A stretch of DNA of 64,000 nt from Chiridota heheva (GCA_020152595.1 JAIGNY010004484.1:425001-489000); one strand, 5' to 3'. Positions 10,856-24,850 are shown, counted from the first letter of the stretch. A program made the numbers and translations. Notes: generated by a model from the sequence alone, not told the origin.

Positions 10856-13800
10856 CTTTATTAAGGTTTGACCATAGAGATAATATTTCCCAAATAGTAT
10901 CTCCATGGTTTGGCCATGAATCTTCCCTATAATAATTAGTTCAAGACCAACACAGAGCTGGAACTTGATGTTTTGCAACCTGAATATGAATACGTTAAAT
11001 CGGCAAAAATTCTTCTAGAGGACATGAACGCCACCCGAGTGTAGTAAAAGTATGAACATTTTTTTTTTAACAAGCTTAGCAAGCTTAGCTTTAAAACAGT
11101 TTAGACTTGGTGCATGTAATCTAGAAGGAATATGACAGTAAGATCTGAAAATAAGGACACTTTCTGACTTTGCAAGAAAGTATTGGAGTATTTGGGGTAT
11201 GTAATGTATTAGAACTGCAATGCAGACACGGATATGGAAGATCCCAAAAAGTTTTATGTTGTTTTACAAAGGTTCTGGTTCCTGTCACGCGATTTTGGAA
11301 GAAACATTTGGGCCAGCGTGTTTACCACGATCTCTTCACCCGTTGACGAATTTAGTGGCGTACAATACTGTTCCACCAGTGACAATTGCAGCGGGTCAAT
11401 AATGCGTCCGTTTTTACAACTGGAAAAACATAAGTCGAAAATGACACCCCAAAACGGTTGATGATTTATGACCTTCTGCTCGATAAGCGATGAAGGGCGC
11501 ATGTTCAAAGATATCATATTTCATCAACATTTTGACGCAAACTTCGAAACTAGCACATAAAAAGACAGACGGGATTTAAAACAGGAGGGGGCAGAACACC
11601 TAGCATTTTATTGAGCGTGTTGATAGAAAAATGATCACAACCAAACTAATCACGGACAGTGTGGAAATAGTCATGGGGCTCATTGATCCCGGGAGGAGAA
11701 GAGGGGAGGGAGGAAGGACGGGAGACCATCGACCAAATTCTGTTATCAATCCCCGAACCCGTTTACAAATTTAGCGGCGTTTGAGGCGAGGACGATACAT
11801 TGGCCATTTCCGTTATTATTATTTTTTATTAGGAGGGGGAGGGGGGGGGGGGAAGTATTTACGGCCCTCAATAATGAAGTTCTGCATGGTGAATTGATTT
11901 TGAAGGAATTTAAATTCCTTTCATATTTATTTTTTGCAAAGTGTACATGAATAAGTCAGCTCAAAGACAAATTTGGAACGGTCTGGATGTAGCATAAGCA
12001 CTGGTTAGCAATGTAGTTCTCGCCGGATCGACTTTCAAGTGCATCCATTTCTCGTATATTGACGTATACGGGCCTGGCTTTGTCCAAAGAAATTCTATCA
12101 TGATTTTCTAAGTTTCGTGATTGCAAATTTAATATTAAAAGAAAAGGGCCATCAGCAATTTTCAGGCCGATTGAAGTTAAATCAATTTTTGTTGCGATAG
12201 GGAGGGGAAATTGCGCTTTCAGCTATACCCAAGGGAGGTGGAAGGAATTCAGGCCATTGAGGGTAGACAAATTTAGTACGGGCACTTTCTTTATTTCATC
12301 ATTTTAATGAGGATCTGAAACAGGAAAAAGGAGCCTTAGTTCCATTCAAGTGTTATAAATACCTGTAATTCGCAAGTTGTAATTTTGTTCTGGACTAATT
12401 TTGTCCTCTGCTCAATCGTTCACGCAGGCCTTCGAGCGCAAGGGGTGTTAAACAAATTTATCCGACAAAAAATAAGTCGTGACAATTCAGAATAGCTTTT
12501 CTGTCTATATCTATCTATACAGAGAGCTGTTACAGCTCCCTGATCTATATAAGTATAAGGCCTCAATTTGAATTGAAAAAAAAAAAACGATCAAGAGATT
12601 AAAGCCTTCCTTATGAGACGTAGACGGGCAATGCAACCAAGAACACGTCACCCACGGGGCAACAAAGGCAACCCCTACCCTTCTCACGAGGACAACGGAG
12701 GCAAGAATTGGGCCCTCCATTTCACGAAAGCAGCGGGGCAAGAAGTATTTTAGGTATTATTTTCACCCTTGCTATAAAGTAAAGGTTGTGATACTTAAAC
12801 TCTTATTTTGCTTTCAAATGGCTGTTTTCGACATCAAAACTTATTTTTCTTCATTTGTGCTTCTTCACTTGCAGATGCATACATACCCGAAGTTTTATCA
12901 CCATGTTGCCCTTTTCTTGACTCGCTCCTTGCCTATTTTGGGTGCAGTCGTACGAGAATGAAAACCATGATTGGGAACAACATTGAACTATATGGGAAAC
13001 TCCTTGATTGTGCATCTTTAATTAGTTTTCATTACAATCTTAATTGATAATGTGTGATAGACTGGCCTAAACTTGAGGTAAATTTGTTGGCCTCAGTTAG
13101 ATTTTTGACGCTTCTGGTTGCCACACAGTTGCATAAAAGTATCCTCTCCATACATTATTTTGATTAATACGTCCAATTTCTTAGGACGCATTTGGCAAAA
13201 AACAAACAAATGATTGTATACTTGTCATTTATTTCCTTAATCAGATGTCTTGAATATTTCCTATATGCCATGATTACTCATGCTATCTTCAATTAGTTCA
13301 GTCAATGGATGTGTGCACAGTGCACTTGTTTTAGACGCACGATTTGTTTTTTACGCTCGCGTTCAACATTTACGCTACACTGGCATGGTGCGCTAAAGTT
13401 CGATAGAATTTGAAATAATTAGGTCATTTACTTCGGCGCAAACGACTGTGAGAAGGTCGCAATCGAGGTAGGTGAAAGTTTCTTCTTTTTGTGGGTTTTA
13501 ATTCATAGTTTTTGAATTTATTTTTATATGCCAAAGTTTTTAAGATGAGGAGTTATATACTAGAAGCTTTTTTATTTATGTAGCTTAACTTTCTCCGGTT
13601 AAAATGAATGAGGTAAAAAAGTACAAATTTCCTCGAAAATGTTCGCAAAACAGGAGTGCGTCGTAAATATTTTGCGACGCGACTTTTTAATGATGAATCA
13701 CGAGGCTATTTGGTGGTTTCCACCGTGCATAGGATGATGTCTGACCGAGTATTCGCAGTCATTCTAATGCCATGGCTTAGATAGCGTATTACTACGGTCA

Positions 13801-14335
13801 GATGTTTATCTGACTAGCCTTAGTCATACTGTTACTACAAAGTTTACCGTTGTTCATAAGGTCTGAAACACCCACGGAATTACTTTAAAATCTTTTTAGG
13901 TAGAACCAAAATGCCTAGGGGTTTCAGTTAGGGAGTTTTTAGGTTTGTTACACTTACAGTTTTTTTCTAGCTTTGATGTTTTTACGGATGAATTTCCTTA
14001 AGCTGTTAATACAGTATAATATGTACTCCAGTCATTGATTTGTTGAGGTTTTTTAGCTTTCTTAAACAAACATGTTTTTTCTTGCAGAGACGGCATTAGG
14101 TATGGGTGAACCAAGGTAGATTTAGTTTAATTGAGGTGAATTTGTGAGGTGTGCATTTTTCATTGGCATAATGGATGAGCTATTGAATTTAGAATAATAT
14201 TGCAGTTTAAGTTTAGACAGGTCTTCTTTTATGCATTCTGTGTTAGCTTTTTCCTTAAATAGATTTACGTTTAGGTAACTTTTTACGAGGAGGGGAGATG
14301 TTTAGGGTCAGTTCAACAATGTCATGATTACTTAT
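10856..14335. other. Long noncoding stretch
   Basis: About 3.5 kb with only short random reading frames. It contains a G-run near 11835 and a purine-rich patch at 11690-11730. No gene, tRNA or transposon motif was recognised. Confidence 0.4.
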
Positions 14336-14344
14336 ACCGGGTAT

Positions 14345-15285
14345 GACATTAGCAGAGTTTACAGCTGGTGAGTTGTTAGTAAATACAAGATGAGAATGTT
14401 GTTATCTCTGGTAGATGACTGCACCATTTGAGTGAGGTTGAATGAATCGGCCACTTCAAGAAGGATTTTGGCTGCTTCGGAGGAAGCATTAGTGCCTGAA
14501 ATAATGTTTTGGCTCCAGTCAATCTTAGCTTTGTTGAAATCACCAGCAAGATTAATATTGTTTTTGTCAGCATTTTTGCCTAACTTTTGGAGTGATTTTC
14601 TCAACTCAAGAAGGCTAGTACTGTAAAGTCATTGTGACTGGGCCTGTAAAAAGTTCCTACATACATGCTCTTTCCCCTAGGGAATTGGATTTTATTCCAG
14701 GTGGTCTCACAGTCTAGAGTCTAGTTTGGTGAGCTCAGTAAAAATCAGGTAATTTTTTATTGCTTGTAATATATACCACCATAACCATTCGTACTTCTAT
14801 CTTTACGAATGACTGTATAGTTTTTAGGAAAAATGTCAGAGTTGTTGAATCCGGAATTTAGCCAGGTTTCAGTGACAGTAATGACATCTGGGTCTTTTTC
14901 TTTTATAAGACTTTCAGTAGAAGCTTTCTTGTTTCGAACACTTTAAAAGTTGATAACAAGAAATTTTAGAACCTTCCTTTTTACTTTTTTTTGGATTGTT
15001 TTTAATTTGACATCAGGATGGTGGTTGGACCCCAAGTCAAGGCCAAAAGAATAAATTTGAAGTGCCTCATATGAGCTAGTACAGTTGATGGAGTTGTTGA
15101 GAAGAAAGCATCGGAGAAGTTCATGAAGTCACAAGTATCACACATACAGGTACAGCTAGAATGCATGAGGTAGCTGTATTTTGAGTCATCAATGTTGAAG
15201 CACTTAGTGTGGATCCATTGATCACAATTGTCATACTGTACTGCTTTCTGGCTATTGAATAATCTTGGCATATGAAAGTGAAGGT
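14345..15285 (-). mobile_element. LINE fragment with PHD-like zinc finger followed by AP endonuclease
   Basis: Read leftward. Residues from about 15270 to 15090 form a PHD-like zinc finger: QKAVQYDNCDQWIHTKCFN, then SSCTCMCDTCDF with spaced Cys/His ligands. After frame breaks comes an endonuclease: INFQSV-like start, a degenerate ETWL motif (about 14870), an R-K-D-R segment and the catalytic GDFNKAKIDW motif with LTQMVQSSTRDNNIL (about 14400-14570). PHD fingers fused upstream of a LINE endonuclease are known in invertebrate CR1-like elements. One PHD ligand appears changed (CDNCD preceded by Tyr rather than Cys), fitting decay. The RT is absent. Confidence 0.75.
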
Positions 15286-15584
15286 CTCAGCATTCCTTCG
15301 CCATAGGTTTTACATGGAATACAGTTCACCGTGGTGGAGGCCGTTAGTTTCTGCCTTGGATTTTCCGCCCCAGAAAACAAGTATTTTTTGCTCCCAGATA
15401 TTTTGGGGTGGAAAAACAATGTTTAAGAACTTATCCTTTTTCAGTTATTTTGGTAACTAAAATTTTCAGTCACCTAATAAATTGTTGGATTATGTCTCTT
15501 GCATTGAAAAAGATTAAAAATTGAATGAATTGTTGGATTATGTTTCTAGTATTAAAAAAGATTAAAAGCTGCAAGAATTGTTGC

Positions 15585-15720
15585 AGACCTCCGTGGTGTA
15601 GTGGTTAGGGCGTTGTCCTCTCACCCACATGTCCGTGGTTCGTATCCCGGTGGGTCTGCAACCAATGTCCAGCACTGGATGCTTTTGGAACGTTAAACCT
15701 TGCTATGCTATGCTATTAGA
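15585..15720 (+). repeat. tRNA-derived SINE head (decayed)
   Basis: A box-like GTGGTGTAGTGGTTAGGGCG (about 15592-15611) and B box GGTTCGTATCC (about 15638) are spaced as in a tRNA. The ends GCAGACC and GGTCTGC can pair as an acceptor stem, and a CTCTCAC loop resembles a Glu-type anticodon loop. The anticodon stem pairs badly, so I call this a tRNA-derived SINE or pseudogene rather than a working tRNA. A non-tRNA tail (AGCACTGGATGC...ACGTTAAACC) follows. Confidence 0.65.
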
Positions 15721-18485
15721 TCTGTTAAACAGTTTTAAGGTAATTTTTCATGAAAGGATGATAATCAGATAAACGTTTGAGATAAAAGGCGGTATAACAA
15801 TCTGGTTAATATAATGTGTTAATAACATTGCATGGGTTTATCTAATTAGTTTCATTTTATTTCAGATTTATTGGAGAAATTACAATTTAATTTAAAGTTT
15901 AAAAGGATTTTGAAGCTGGGGATTATCTGATTGTCTTTTGTCATGATTTTCAACCCTCAAACCATTTCCAAAAATTAAAAATTGTTCCACTCAGAATTGA
16001 TACCATTTAAATAAGTATCATCTAGCCTTAAGGAAATTCTGAATATGTCAATAAATGAACAAGTTTGATCAATCATAGCTCAAAGAACCAAATATTTCCA
16101 AAGAATCTTACTTTTCTACTCGGAATTTTACATTATCTGCTTATAACTCCCTCAATTTGTAAGCCACTTTGTTTAAATCTAATAGTTAGAAAAACATTTT
16201 TTACTGCCCCTAAAAGTGGTATTTTCCGCCCCTGAGAACTAGGGGGCTGAAAACAACAATTTTCAGGAGGGAGGGGGTGGTGGGGAAAACTAATGTGATT
16301 CCATCCTGGTAGGCTACATAGGAAAACCTCAACAAAAATATGTTGAATTTTGATTCATATTTAAAAACTCATATCTCTGGTTATGAAGCTTAAACAAATT
16401 CCTTAACAATCCATTCCCTGCAAAAAATGTGTTTAAAAAAACTCTCCTAAGGTGCAAACTTGGGGAACATTTGATGTTATTTTGAAAGCCTTGTTAGACT
16501 TAAAACAGCCATTTGTTTGCAGCATCTTATCAAATTCACTGAGATAACTAATGACTAAATAAAAGTCACAATATTTTTAGAAGAGTATATTCACCCCAAA
16601 TTTATATTTTGTTCACACTTGTAAACACTTTGATTTTACTTGAATTTGCTAATGAAAAATTGACAGGAATATCATTTTTAGGGCACATGTATGCGAGTCC
16701 TAAGAAACTGTCTCAAAATTTTCCACAAAACACTTTTTGACATACTAACCAGTGGCATGTGGCCAACTAATAAGTGACATTAAAGGAAAACAATCACAAA
16801 ACGTCACTGCTTTGCACAAATGGCGGCCATTTTCCAGAGAGTTGAAATGGAATTTTTTTTCAAACCTGGTGGCACACTTTTGAAATTTGTATGGCACGGT
16901 CAGTGTGGTTGAAAACAATTAAAATGCTTGTAAAACATGGCAAATTTACTTTGCTGATATTTTATTTCTGCATCTGTTTAAATAGTGTTTGAACCATGGA
17001 AGGAAGCCGCACAGGAAATTGAAGTCTTAATACAGGTCCCTATTCACGTTTTGTGACATTCCTTACTTGTTTTTGGTGGTTATTGTAGGGCTAGAACCAG
17101 TTCCTACAAAATTATGGAATTTTTGGCTTGTGATTGTGTACACGATAAATGATAAAAAAAAATCTGAAAGGAAATCGAGGCTGGCCAGAGATCATCACAT
17201 CGGGCTCATTGGCCAGCCACTGTAGGGCTGCAGAAGCCAGCCCAATGGTTGTTGGTAGCCAGAAGGCCTACAACTGAGCCTACAGTAGATGCTCAGGGCA
17301 TATATCTCTTAAGGCAAATTTATCGACCCAGAATGCAGTTTTAATTCAGAGCTAAATAGGGCTTTATTATCTTGTCAAATAATACCAAGCAGTCGCATTT
17401 TGGAATATTCCATGATAACAGGGTTAGATGTTAAGTAGAAAGTAGGAGTTTTAAAAGGCAATTTAGAAGTATGGCAACTGTACCAGTGATGAAATATTTA
17501 TACATGATGTATAAATTTATATGAATATATACACTGTATTATGTTAATTATAATTACCGAATATTCTATAAGGTGAACTTAAATACTGTAGGGCTCTTCA
17601 TGATAAATGTCCAGTCTGATTAGGCTTTGGGGTGAATATTTTCTCTCTGCAGACACACAGTTTTTTTGAATTGTCACCATTTCCACCCCCATTTCCCTTC
17701 ACCTTTCACCTTTATGGTTGTGACGCCACACCTGCACGTTTCATCCTAGTTTATAGCTCATGTGGAGCTCATCAGGATTACTTCATCAAGTATACATGTA
17801 CGTTCAACCAAGCTCCTGCGCACATTTAACATCAAATTTTCGTGTAAATCTTGATTGAATAGTGGTGTGGCATTCTTTTGTATGGTGCATTATTAAATTA
17901 CAACAAGATGAGATGCCTTCTAAACCATTGTATGTATGTTACTATGTAAGCTATGAGTTTACATGAAAAATGGTTTCATGATTTATCACAACATGAGTTT
18001 TTGATTTTAATGTGTTGTCAAATACCCAGAGCCAATACTACAAGGTCAGGGTGTGCTGGGTGTCACATCCCCAATCCAAATTTTGTAGGGAACTTTAAAT
18101 ATCTGTCAGGAAATTTGGAGGGGGGGGGAGGGATCTTCTATATACAGGAATAATTTTCTTGGCAACTTGCTTGTAAAACTTTGTGTGTAAATTAATTAGG
18201 GTTGTGATTCTGAGACAAGTGATACAATATCATGAACTAGATTATAACACACAAAGTATTATAATCAAAACATTTTTTCATCTGAAAGAACTATTTTTAA
18301 ACTATAATCGTGGCCAATTTATGTTAGGACAAAATTCCTCAAATTTTGTTAACGTCATTTTGCCACACCTTCCCCCATTCAATGTTGTGCGCCTTGCAAA
18401 AAAACAAATGTAAAATGCGACTTTCAAGATCAATCGAGGGCAGTGGGGATTTGTTCCATTTACTCGTGGGCACAATTGTAATTCT
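15721..18485. other. Noncoding stretch
   Basis: AT-rich intergenic DNA without recognisable coding. A GC-richer patch at 17175-17290 contains repeated GGCCAG and GCCAGCC words. No gene is supported. Confidence 0.4.
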
Positions 18486-18489
18486 GTAA

Positions 18490-18860
18490 TTACCTCCGCC
18501 AGTGAAGTTGGAGGGAGGTTAGGTTTTTGCCTCCGTTTGTTTGTTTGTCATCAAATATCTAAATTATCAAGAACTGATGACTGGATTTGCATCGAATTTG
18601 GTGTGTGGTTTTGTTACTGCTTAAGGAAGAAGTGACACATTGAAACGGAGGAAGGGTGAAAATGGTGGGGTGGGGACATTTTAAGGTGAGTTTGTCTGTC
18701 ATTAGAATATCTCAAGAACTGATGATTGGGTTTGGGTTAAATTTGATGTGTGGTTTTATTATTGCTTAAGAAACAAGTGGTCTAAATTTGGGACATATTG
18801 ATACAAGGGAGGGGCAGAAATTGAGGAGTGGGGATATTTAGGATCAGGTCTGTCAAGTGT
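18490..18860 (+). repeat. Dispersed repeat beginning CCTCCGCCAGTGAAG, two diverged units
   Basis: Two diverged copies of a unit containing CTCAAGAACTGATG or AAGAACTGATGACTGG followed by GAATTTGGTGTGTGGTTTT occur at about 18565-18630 and 18710-18775. Related 'ctcaagaatggtaaactgg' words recur at 22.8-24.8 kb. No coding potential. Confidence 0.6.
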
Positions 18861-18898
18861 CAAGACACAGTTGAAACTTCCCAATGGAATGATGAACA

Positions 18899-19054
18899 AG
18901 ATAATCTTCAACTGTTCAGAAGATAATCTTTAAGTGTTTAGAAGATAATCTTCAAGAGTTCAAAAGATAATCTTCAAGTGTTCAGAAGATAATTTTCAAG
19001 TGTTCAGAAGATAATCTTCAAGTGTTCAAAAGATAATCTTCAAGTGTTCAGAAT
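18899..19054 (+). repeat. 22-bp minisatellite, about 7 copies
   Basis: Tandem units close to AGATAATCTTCAAGTGTTCA with substitutions between copies. Noncoding. Confidence 0.9.
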
Positions 19055-19120
19055 GCAAATGATCATTACGATTACAACTTGGGGATGAATCTTGGTGGGC
19101 ATAGAATTTCTGAGGTAGGT

Positions 19121-19340
19121 TATATTGAGCATGGGAATCAAATTAATGAAATCTACAATTATTCTAGGCTTGTTGGAATTGCAGGTATGCGCTCTACAGA
19201 GTGTTAATATTCTAGTTAACAGATGTACATTATATTGAGCATGGGAATCAAATTAATGAAATCTACAATTATTCTAGGCATGTTGGAATTGCAGGTATGC
19301 GCTCTACAGAGTGCTAATATTCTAGTTAACAGATGTACAT
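19121..19340 (+). repeat. Two tandem 110-bp repeats
   Basis: Both units start TATATTGAGCATGGGAATCA and end in AGTTAACAGATGTACAT. They differ at only a few positions, so this is a recent local duplication. Confidence 0.92.
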
Positions 19341-19344
19341 TATG

Positions 19345-20880
19345 CCGATGCACAGAAAATATTTAATTCGGGGTTGTAGGTCTTAAGTGACATCTTCAAG
19401 CTCTTTAGTCAGAATTTTTGGATGTTTTGCTTTACTATTCTCTGTTTTACAATTTAAACCTATTGTTATTTCAATAAGCTTGTTGATTGGTTCGTTCACT
19501 TCAGCAGGTTTATCATGCCGATAGGTTTAGTATTAAAAAGTGATGTCAACAGAGTGACGTAAAAACAAAAGAACAACAGCATAGACCTAACTTGGTCCCT
19601 CACAATTATCTGTATAAGTTTTTCAGGATTTAAAACAGTTTGTCTAATCATATTAAGGGGGTTGCAGGGATTGCAGCTTCATCAACTTAATTTTTTTTTT
19701 CTTCGAAAGCCTTACAGTTATCTCATAATGCATGCAGTGGTGGTGTTAGGATTTGTTGATTTGTCCGCGGAGGGATAAGCTTCCCGACATGGGGATAAAT
19801 TTGAACAATTTGCTACTAAACATACACATTTTTTCTATCAATATCCGACAATCCTGACAAATTGAAGAAGAAGAAATCCCTGATGAGGTACAGGGGTTTT
19901 GAGAGAATGGGGCATTATTTTTTATCAAATATAGTAATCTGAAGAGAATTTTCCCTGTTCCAATAAATTACATCACATGCGGTTAAACTTTATTTACCCC
20001 TTATATGAAAGATAGCTCTTTCTAAAAGGATTTTCAAGAATTAACATTTTATTCTAATTTTGATAGAAATTTGCTCTTCCAAATACCTAAAATCCCAGAG
20101 CTTGACCTGCTGGCATCAATTCACATAAATGCAATTTTTTAGGAATTCCTATCCTATCCCCTTCCCTCCCCTCCCCTGCCTCATCACCTCCCCTCCCCAT
20201 CCCCTCCCTTCCCCTCTCCCCTTGCATAAGGTTAACTAGTACGGCCATAAAGTTTGGTTAACCATGGTGTAAATAAATATGTGGGCTGGTGTTCACTTCA
20301 AAATTAGAGGATGGACCTGCACCTGGATTGGTGGAATAATTTTGGCCAGTCCACCCCAGCTTGGGACAGCAGCAATGTTCAAAATTCTTTGCAAACACGT
20401 GTAGTTGTGAGGATTTTCTATCAAGTGGAAAGGATAACAGCTTAATGTTGTTTTATTATCCACTTCATAATCAAGTTGATAATTGTTAAATGTTAAAACC
20501 ATGATCAGCTGTGTCTCTCTGATTTGACATTGATTCTATTTTATCTTCCTGCAGATCTGTTAACTATCACCTAAATTCTTTCAAGACAGAAGATAATATC
20601 TACTCTGTAATACTCCAAACCAAGAGAAGCTCAAACATAAAGGCAAGTGATGATGTTTAGAGGCATATAATCAAGCAGTGAAGTGAACTTGCTGAACATT
20701 GATGTTGATGCCAGTTGCACCGAAAGCCTGAATCGGACAAATTATTTCAAACGTAGATATGTTCAAATGCAGAGCAGAAAATGTAACAACTATTTCATTG
20801 TGTGTCAATGAACAAGACTGGCGAATAATATTCATCAGCATCAAATGACAATGAAAGCAAAGATGCTCCTTGACCTGGTC
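19345..20880. other. Noncoding stretch
   Basis: Intergenic DNA with a pyrimidine-rich CCCCTCCC tract at about 20150-20225. No gene or transposon motif was recognised. Confidence 0.4.
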
Positions 20881-20884
20881 TTTT

Positions 20885-22265
20885 GATCTGGCGAGCACCA
20901 TGGAAATGGTTCTACTGGAAATTGATGAGGAATTGGATGTGGTATGTATGTGTAATAGTATGTTCCATTTGTATGAGTGACTGACACCTACTGTAGAGGA
21001 AACGTTGAGAATCTAGGAAGGGTAATTCTAATTTACCACTTGAAACAAATTTGAGGGAAAATAATTCATTTATTAAAAAAGTTAAAGCAATTTTCTTTAA
21101 AATACATTAAAAATTGTTAAGATTGTAAGGATCAGGGCACCAAATTTTCATAATAGACTTACTGCACCAGCCATTTCTACAAAGATAGGACAGAACTTTA
21201 CATTTATATATATCCTTAATGGAATATGATACAGAAGTAATCTTTTCACCATTTTGTTTCATTTAATTTCTCTTTCATGTAAGGTAAACTTCCTTGAACT
21301 AATCCTTTAAGAATTGGCCATTTCATAACTTTCTGACTTGTCAAGCAGGCTTGTGTATTTAAGATTGTATGCTAAAATAATAACTCTATCCCATGATATT
21401 TTTCATGTTTTATATTGAAGGTGATTTTGTGGTAAATCTAGGCAAGGTTGGCACTTTCTAGCATGCCCGATACAAATGAGAGCTTTTTGTTGAAAACTTT
21501 ATAAAAGTTATACTATAGCTTGGTAATTCCCTGTAGAAAATTTCCACTGGAGTTCCTTGTATTGAAATATGTTTCACTGAAAAAGACTCTTGAATGCCAC
21601 TGGATTTAGGGCATATTGCGTAAGTAGTATAGCATGGATATCTAAAAGCATGGAAGTGCTGAAAGCAAGCAGTGGAAGTGGCTTACAGAATTTACTATCT
21701 AATGAATCACCTTAGTAAGTATCTTTATTGATCTGAGATTTGCAGAGAAGTAGAAGTTTAATTCTCCTCAAACTCACTAGTGAAAGCCTGAAGACCTATT
21801 GAAGATATAATGAAGGAGAGGAAGATGTAATTGTTCGTCAAAGAGAGGATGATCAGTGCATGGAGGTCAATAGAGCCTTCTCAACCAGTTCCGCACGGGT
21901 ACTGACCACGCCGCAGCAGCCGTTCTGTAAGTGGGGGACATGCTGCATTACCACTCTGCAATTGTGGTGAACCCCAGACGATGCACCACGTGGTCAACAA
22001 CTGCCCACTCTTGTCTTAATGGTGGCATCGCAGTCCTTTGCCAGGCTATCAACTGGCTTGCAGACTTTATTCATTTTAATCCAAATATGATGAGTGATGC
22101 AAGTGATATTTTATGACAACCATAAATCTTGAAAAGTAATTCCAGATAATGGAATACAGTATGTAGTTCTGGTCTGAATAGAATTTGGTGCAAAATGTCA
22201 TAAAAACTAACAAATCTTAATTCTTCAAATGATAAGTGCCAGAGTTCATAAGATTTGATATTGCA
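20885..22265 (+). repeat. Segmental repeat copy A with exon-like core
   Basis: Starts with an exon-like block (GGTTCTACTGGAAATTGATG) ending at a consensus GTATGT donor near 20940. It continues with about 260 bp (21300-21560) that realigns to copy B at 23.95-24.22 kb and a 3' piece near 22180-22260 that realigns to about 24240-24330. Insertions separate the pieces. No long reading frame. Confidence 0.7.
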
Positions 22266-22819
22266 TATATACAAGTCTAAGGCCGAATTTGGAATAAACA
22301 AATAACCAGTGTACCAGCCAGAAAATGGGAGGAAATGGTCCGGCGCTCCTAAAACATGATCCTGATCCCACACGTTACTCCCCTTCAAGGATACAAATAG
22401 AATTAAGATACATTACACTTACAGCGAGCCATAATGCCGCATGTCTCCGATAGCCTCCGCCTGTCAAGCTGTATCCAAACACACTAAAACAATACTAAAA
22501 CAATACTAAACCATGGCTAACCAGCCAAATAAATAACCTCTATATCAGAGCCTAGGGAGCAAGTGTTTAGTGTTCCCAAACAGAACTTCGAGTTAACTAA
22601 GTTTACAATGAAAAGGAATCTGTGGCATGGCTATCAGGTGGGGCACCTGGACCTGCACAAAAGAAAAGCAGAAGAAAACATGTTAATGAGTATACGAGAC
22701 TTAGATACCTGAACTTATAAACTTCTTATGTTCCTGCATCGAAAGTCACATGGCCCGTACATAACGGGGGTTCGTTAATAATCAAAGTTATCATAAGCTA
22801 AGTGACAACCTGAGGCATC

Positions 22820-23870
22820 ACAATATTTCAAAAACAGTAAACTGGATTGATGTTATATGTGGTACACAGATAGCCCATGGTCCGTAGATGTGCCCCATTG
22901 TTTTTGGTAGTGATATCATGCATATTAATGAGTAGTCGGGGCCTAATGTAAAAATCTTGAAATATTCATATTTTAACAACTGCATGTCTGTTTTGTTTCA
23001 TATTCAGTGTAATTATGATGTTAGCTGGTGTGTACATGTTCATGATGTAAAAACTTTGAATTTCAGTAATATGCAATGTGGACAGGGCTTAATATAATTT
23101 TGCTGAAAGGAGCTTGTAAACATGTTATCTCAAGAATGGTAAACTGGATTCATGTCATATTTGGTACACAGATAGCCCATGAACTGTAGATGTGCCCTAA
23201 TGTTTTTGGTGGTGATATCATGCATATTATATTGGGAGGGGCCCAAAGTGAAATTTTGAAAAAGTGATAAATTAGCAACTGTATGTCTGTTTTGCATCAT
23301 ATTGGGCATGATAATTTTATTGGTTATTGTGTACATGCTTATGTTATCAGCAGATGTCATTAGTATGCATGGTGGGCATGGCTTAATGTGAAAGTGCGAA
23401 ATGATGTAAACACCATACCGTACCCCATGAACGATACATGTACATCAGAAATGCTATATCAAGTACACAGATGGGTCATGGTCTGTACATATGTTCCAAT
23501 GTTGTAGTAGTGAATATAAATGAGTAGGCGGGGCTTACTGACAAATTCTTGCAATAGCATAAATGAGCAATCTTTTTGCATCATACGTGTAAGAACACAA
23601 CATACTTGCTATGATAATGTTGTTATTTATTGTGCAAATTGCTAATGTTGTCAACAGTTTTATTGATCTGCATGGTGGGTGTGGTTTATTAATAAATATC
23701 CTGGAACAAATATTTCATGATATGCAATGATGACAGTAAGTGCAAATTCTGCAAATCAATCAGCTCATGAGAAAGAAGCATGGGAACCACAAAACCTAAT
23801 GGTTCTGGTTGATTTAATAATGACATGTGGAACTAATTTTGTACACATTCATTATCATTTACAGGTTTGA
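22820..23870 (+). repeat. Array of diverged repeats
   Basis: Several diverged units share words such as GTAAACTGGATT, GGTACACAGATAGCCCATG and GATATCATGCATATTA, for example at about 22835-22930 and 23125-23230. Each unit is about 290 bp. Noncoding and old. Confidence 0.7.
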
Positions 23871-23871
23871 T

Positions 23872-24335
23872 GAAAACCTTCATTCCGTGAAAATTGTTCT
23901 ACTGGAAATTGATGAGCAAGCTAATGTTGTAAGTATCTGTAATAAAATGTTTGACTGACACTGGGTTAAGAATTGGCCATTTTACAGCTTTCTGAATTGG
24001 CAGGCAGGCCTCTGTTTTCAAGATAATATGTATATAACTCTGTCCATAATATTTTTCATGTTTTATATTTAGGTGATTTTATGGTAAATTTGGGCATGGG
24101 TGGCACTTTCTATCATGCCTGATATATTTGTGGGGTTAAAATAGAGCTTTTTATTAACACTTTTATCAAAGTTTGACCATAGCTACAGTAGGTAATTCTC
24201 TTAACAAAATATCCACTGGATTTTAATATATGGTAGAATTTTGGTGCAAAATATCATAACTACAGTACTTACAAATCTTATCGTTCAATTGCCAAGAACT
24301 GTACAGTACCACAGTTCATAAGATTTGATAATACC
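23872..24335 (+). repeat. Segmental repeat copy B with exon-like core
   Basis: An acceptor-like pyrimidine/ACAG end at about 23863 is followed by GTTTGATGAAAACC and the conserved block GTTCTACTGGAAATTGATGA, then a GTAAGT donor near 23930. Downstream sequence matches copy A. The paired splice-like sites around a conserved block suggest a duplicated small exon or a repeat that carries one. Confidence 0.65.
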
Positions 24336-24409
24336 TTTTGGTTCTGATGCTATAGCATAAGGAACCTATGTAGTCATGCTGGTGTGTAGGTGTGTGTGTA
24401 TGTATGTAT

Positions 24410-24850
24410 GTTTGTCTGTGACAGAAGCTTGTAAACACAATATCTCAAGAACCGTGTGGTGGATTTATGTCATACTTGGTATATAGATGTGTTGTGGTCT
24501 GTAGATGACCCCTTGTGTTTTTGGTGCCAATGTCATGAATATATTTCATGAAGAGTGAGGTGGATTTGTGTCATACTTGGTATATAGATCTGAATCTGAT
24601 TTGTTGTGGTCTGTAGATGATCCCTATTGTTTTTGGTGCTGATGTGATGAATACTAATTAGTAGGTGGGGCTAAATGTAAAATTCTGTTAACAAGCTTGT
24701 AAACATGATATATCTCAAAATCATTTAGGTATGCCATACTTGGTAGGGTGTGTTGTGGTCTGCAGATGATCCCTATTGTGGTTGGTGCGGATGTCATAAA
24801 TATTAATGAGAAGGCGGGACTAACTGAAATTCTGTTTATGCTCATATTTC
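24410..24850 (+). repeat. Diverged repeat units
   Basis: Three units share GTCATACTTGGTATATAGAT or close variants and a GTTGTGGTCTGTAGATGA word, at about 24460-24540, 24565-24650 and 24720-24800. Related to the 22.8-23.4 kb array. Confidence 0.65.

Noticed and set aside
15585-15662. Functional tRNA gene
   Set aside because: A and B boxes and acceptor ends are present but the anticodon stem does not pair; a SINE-like tail follows.
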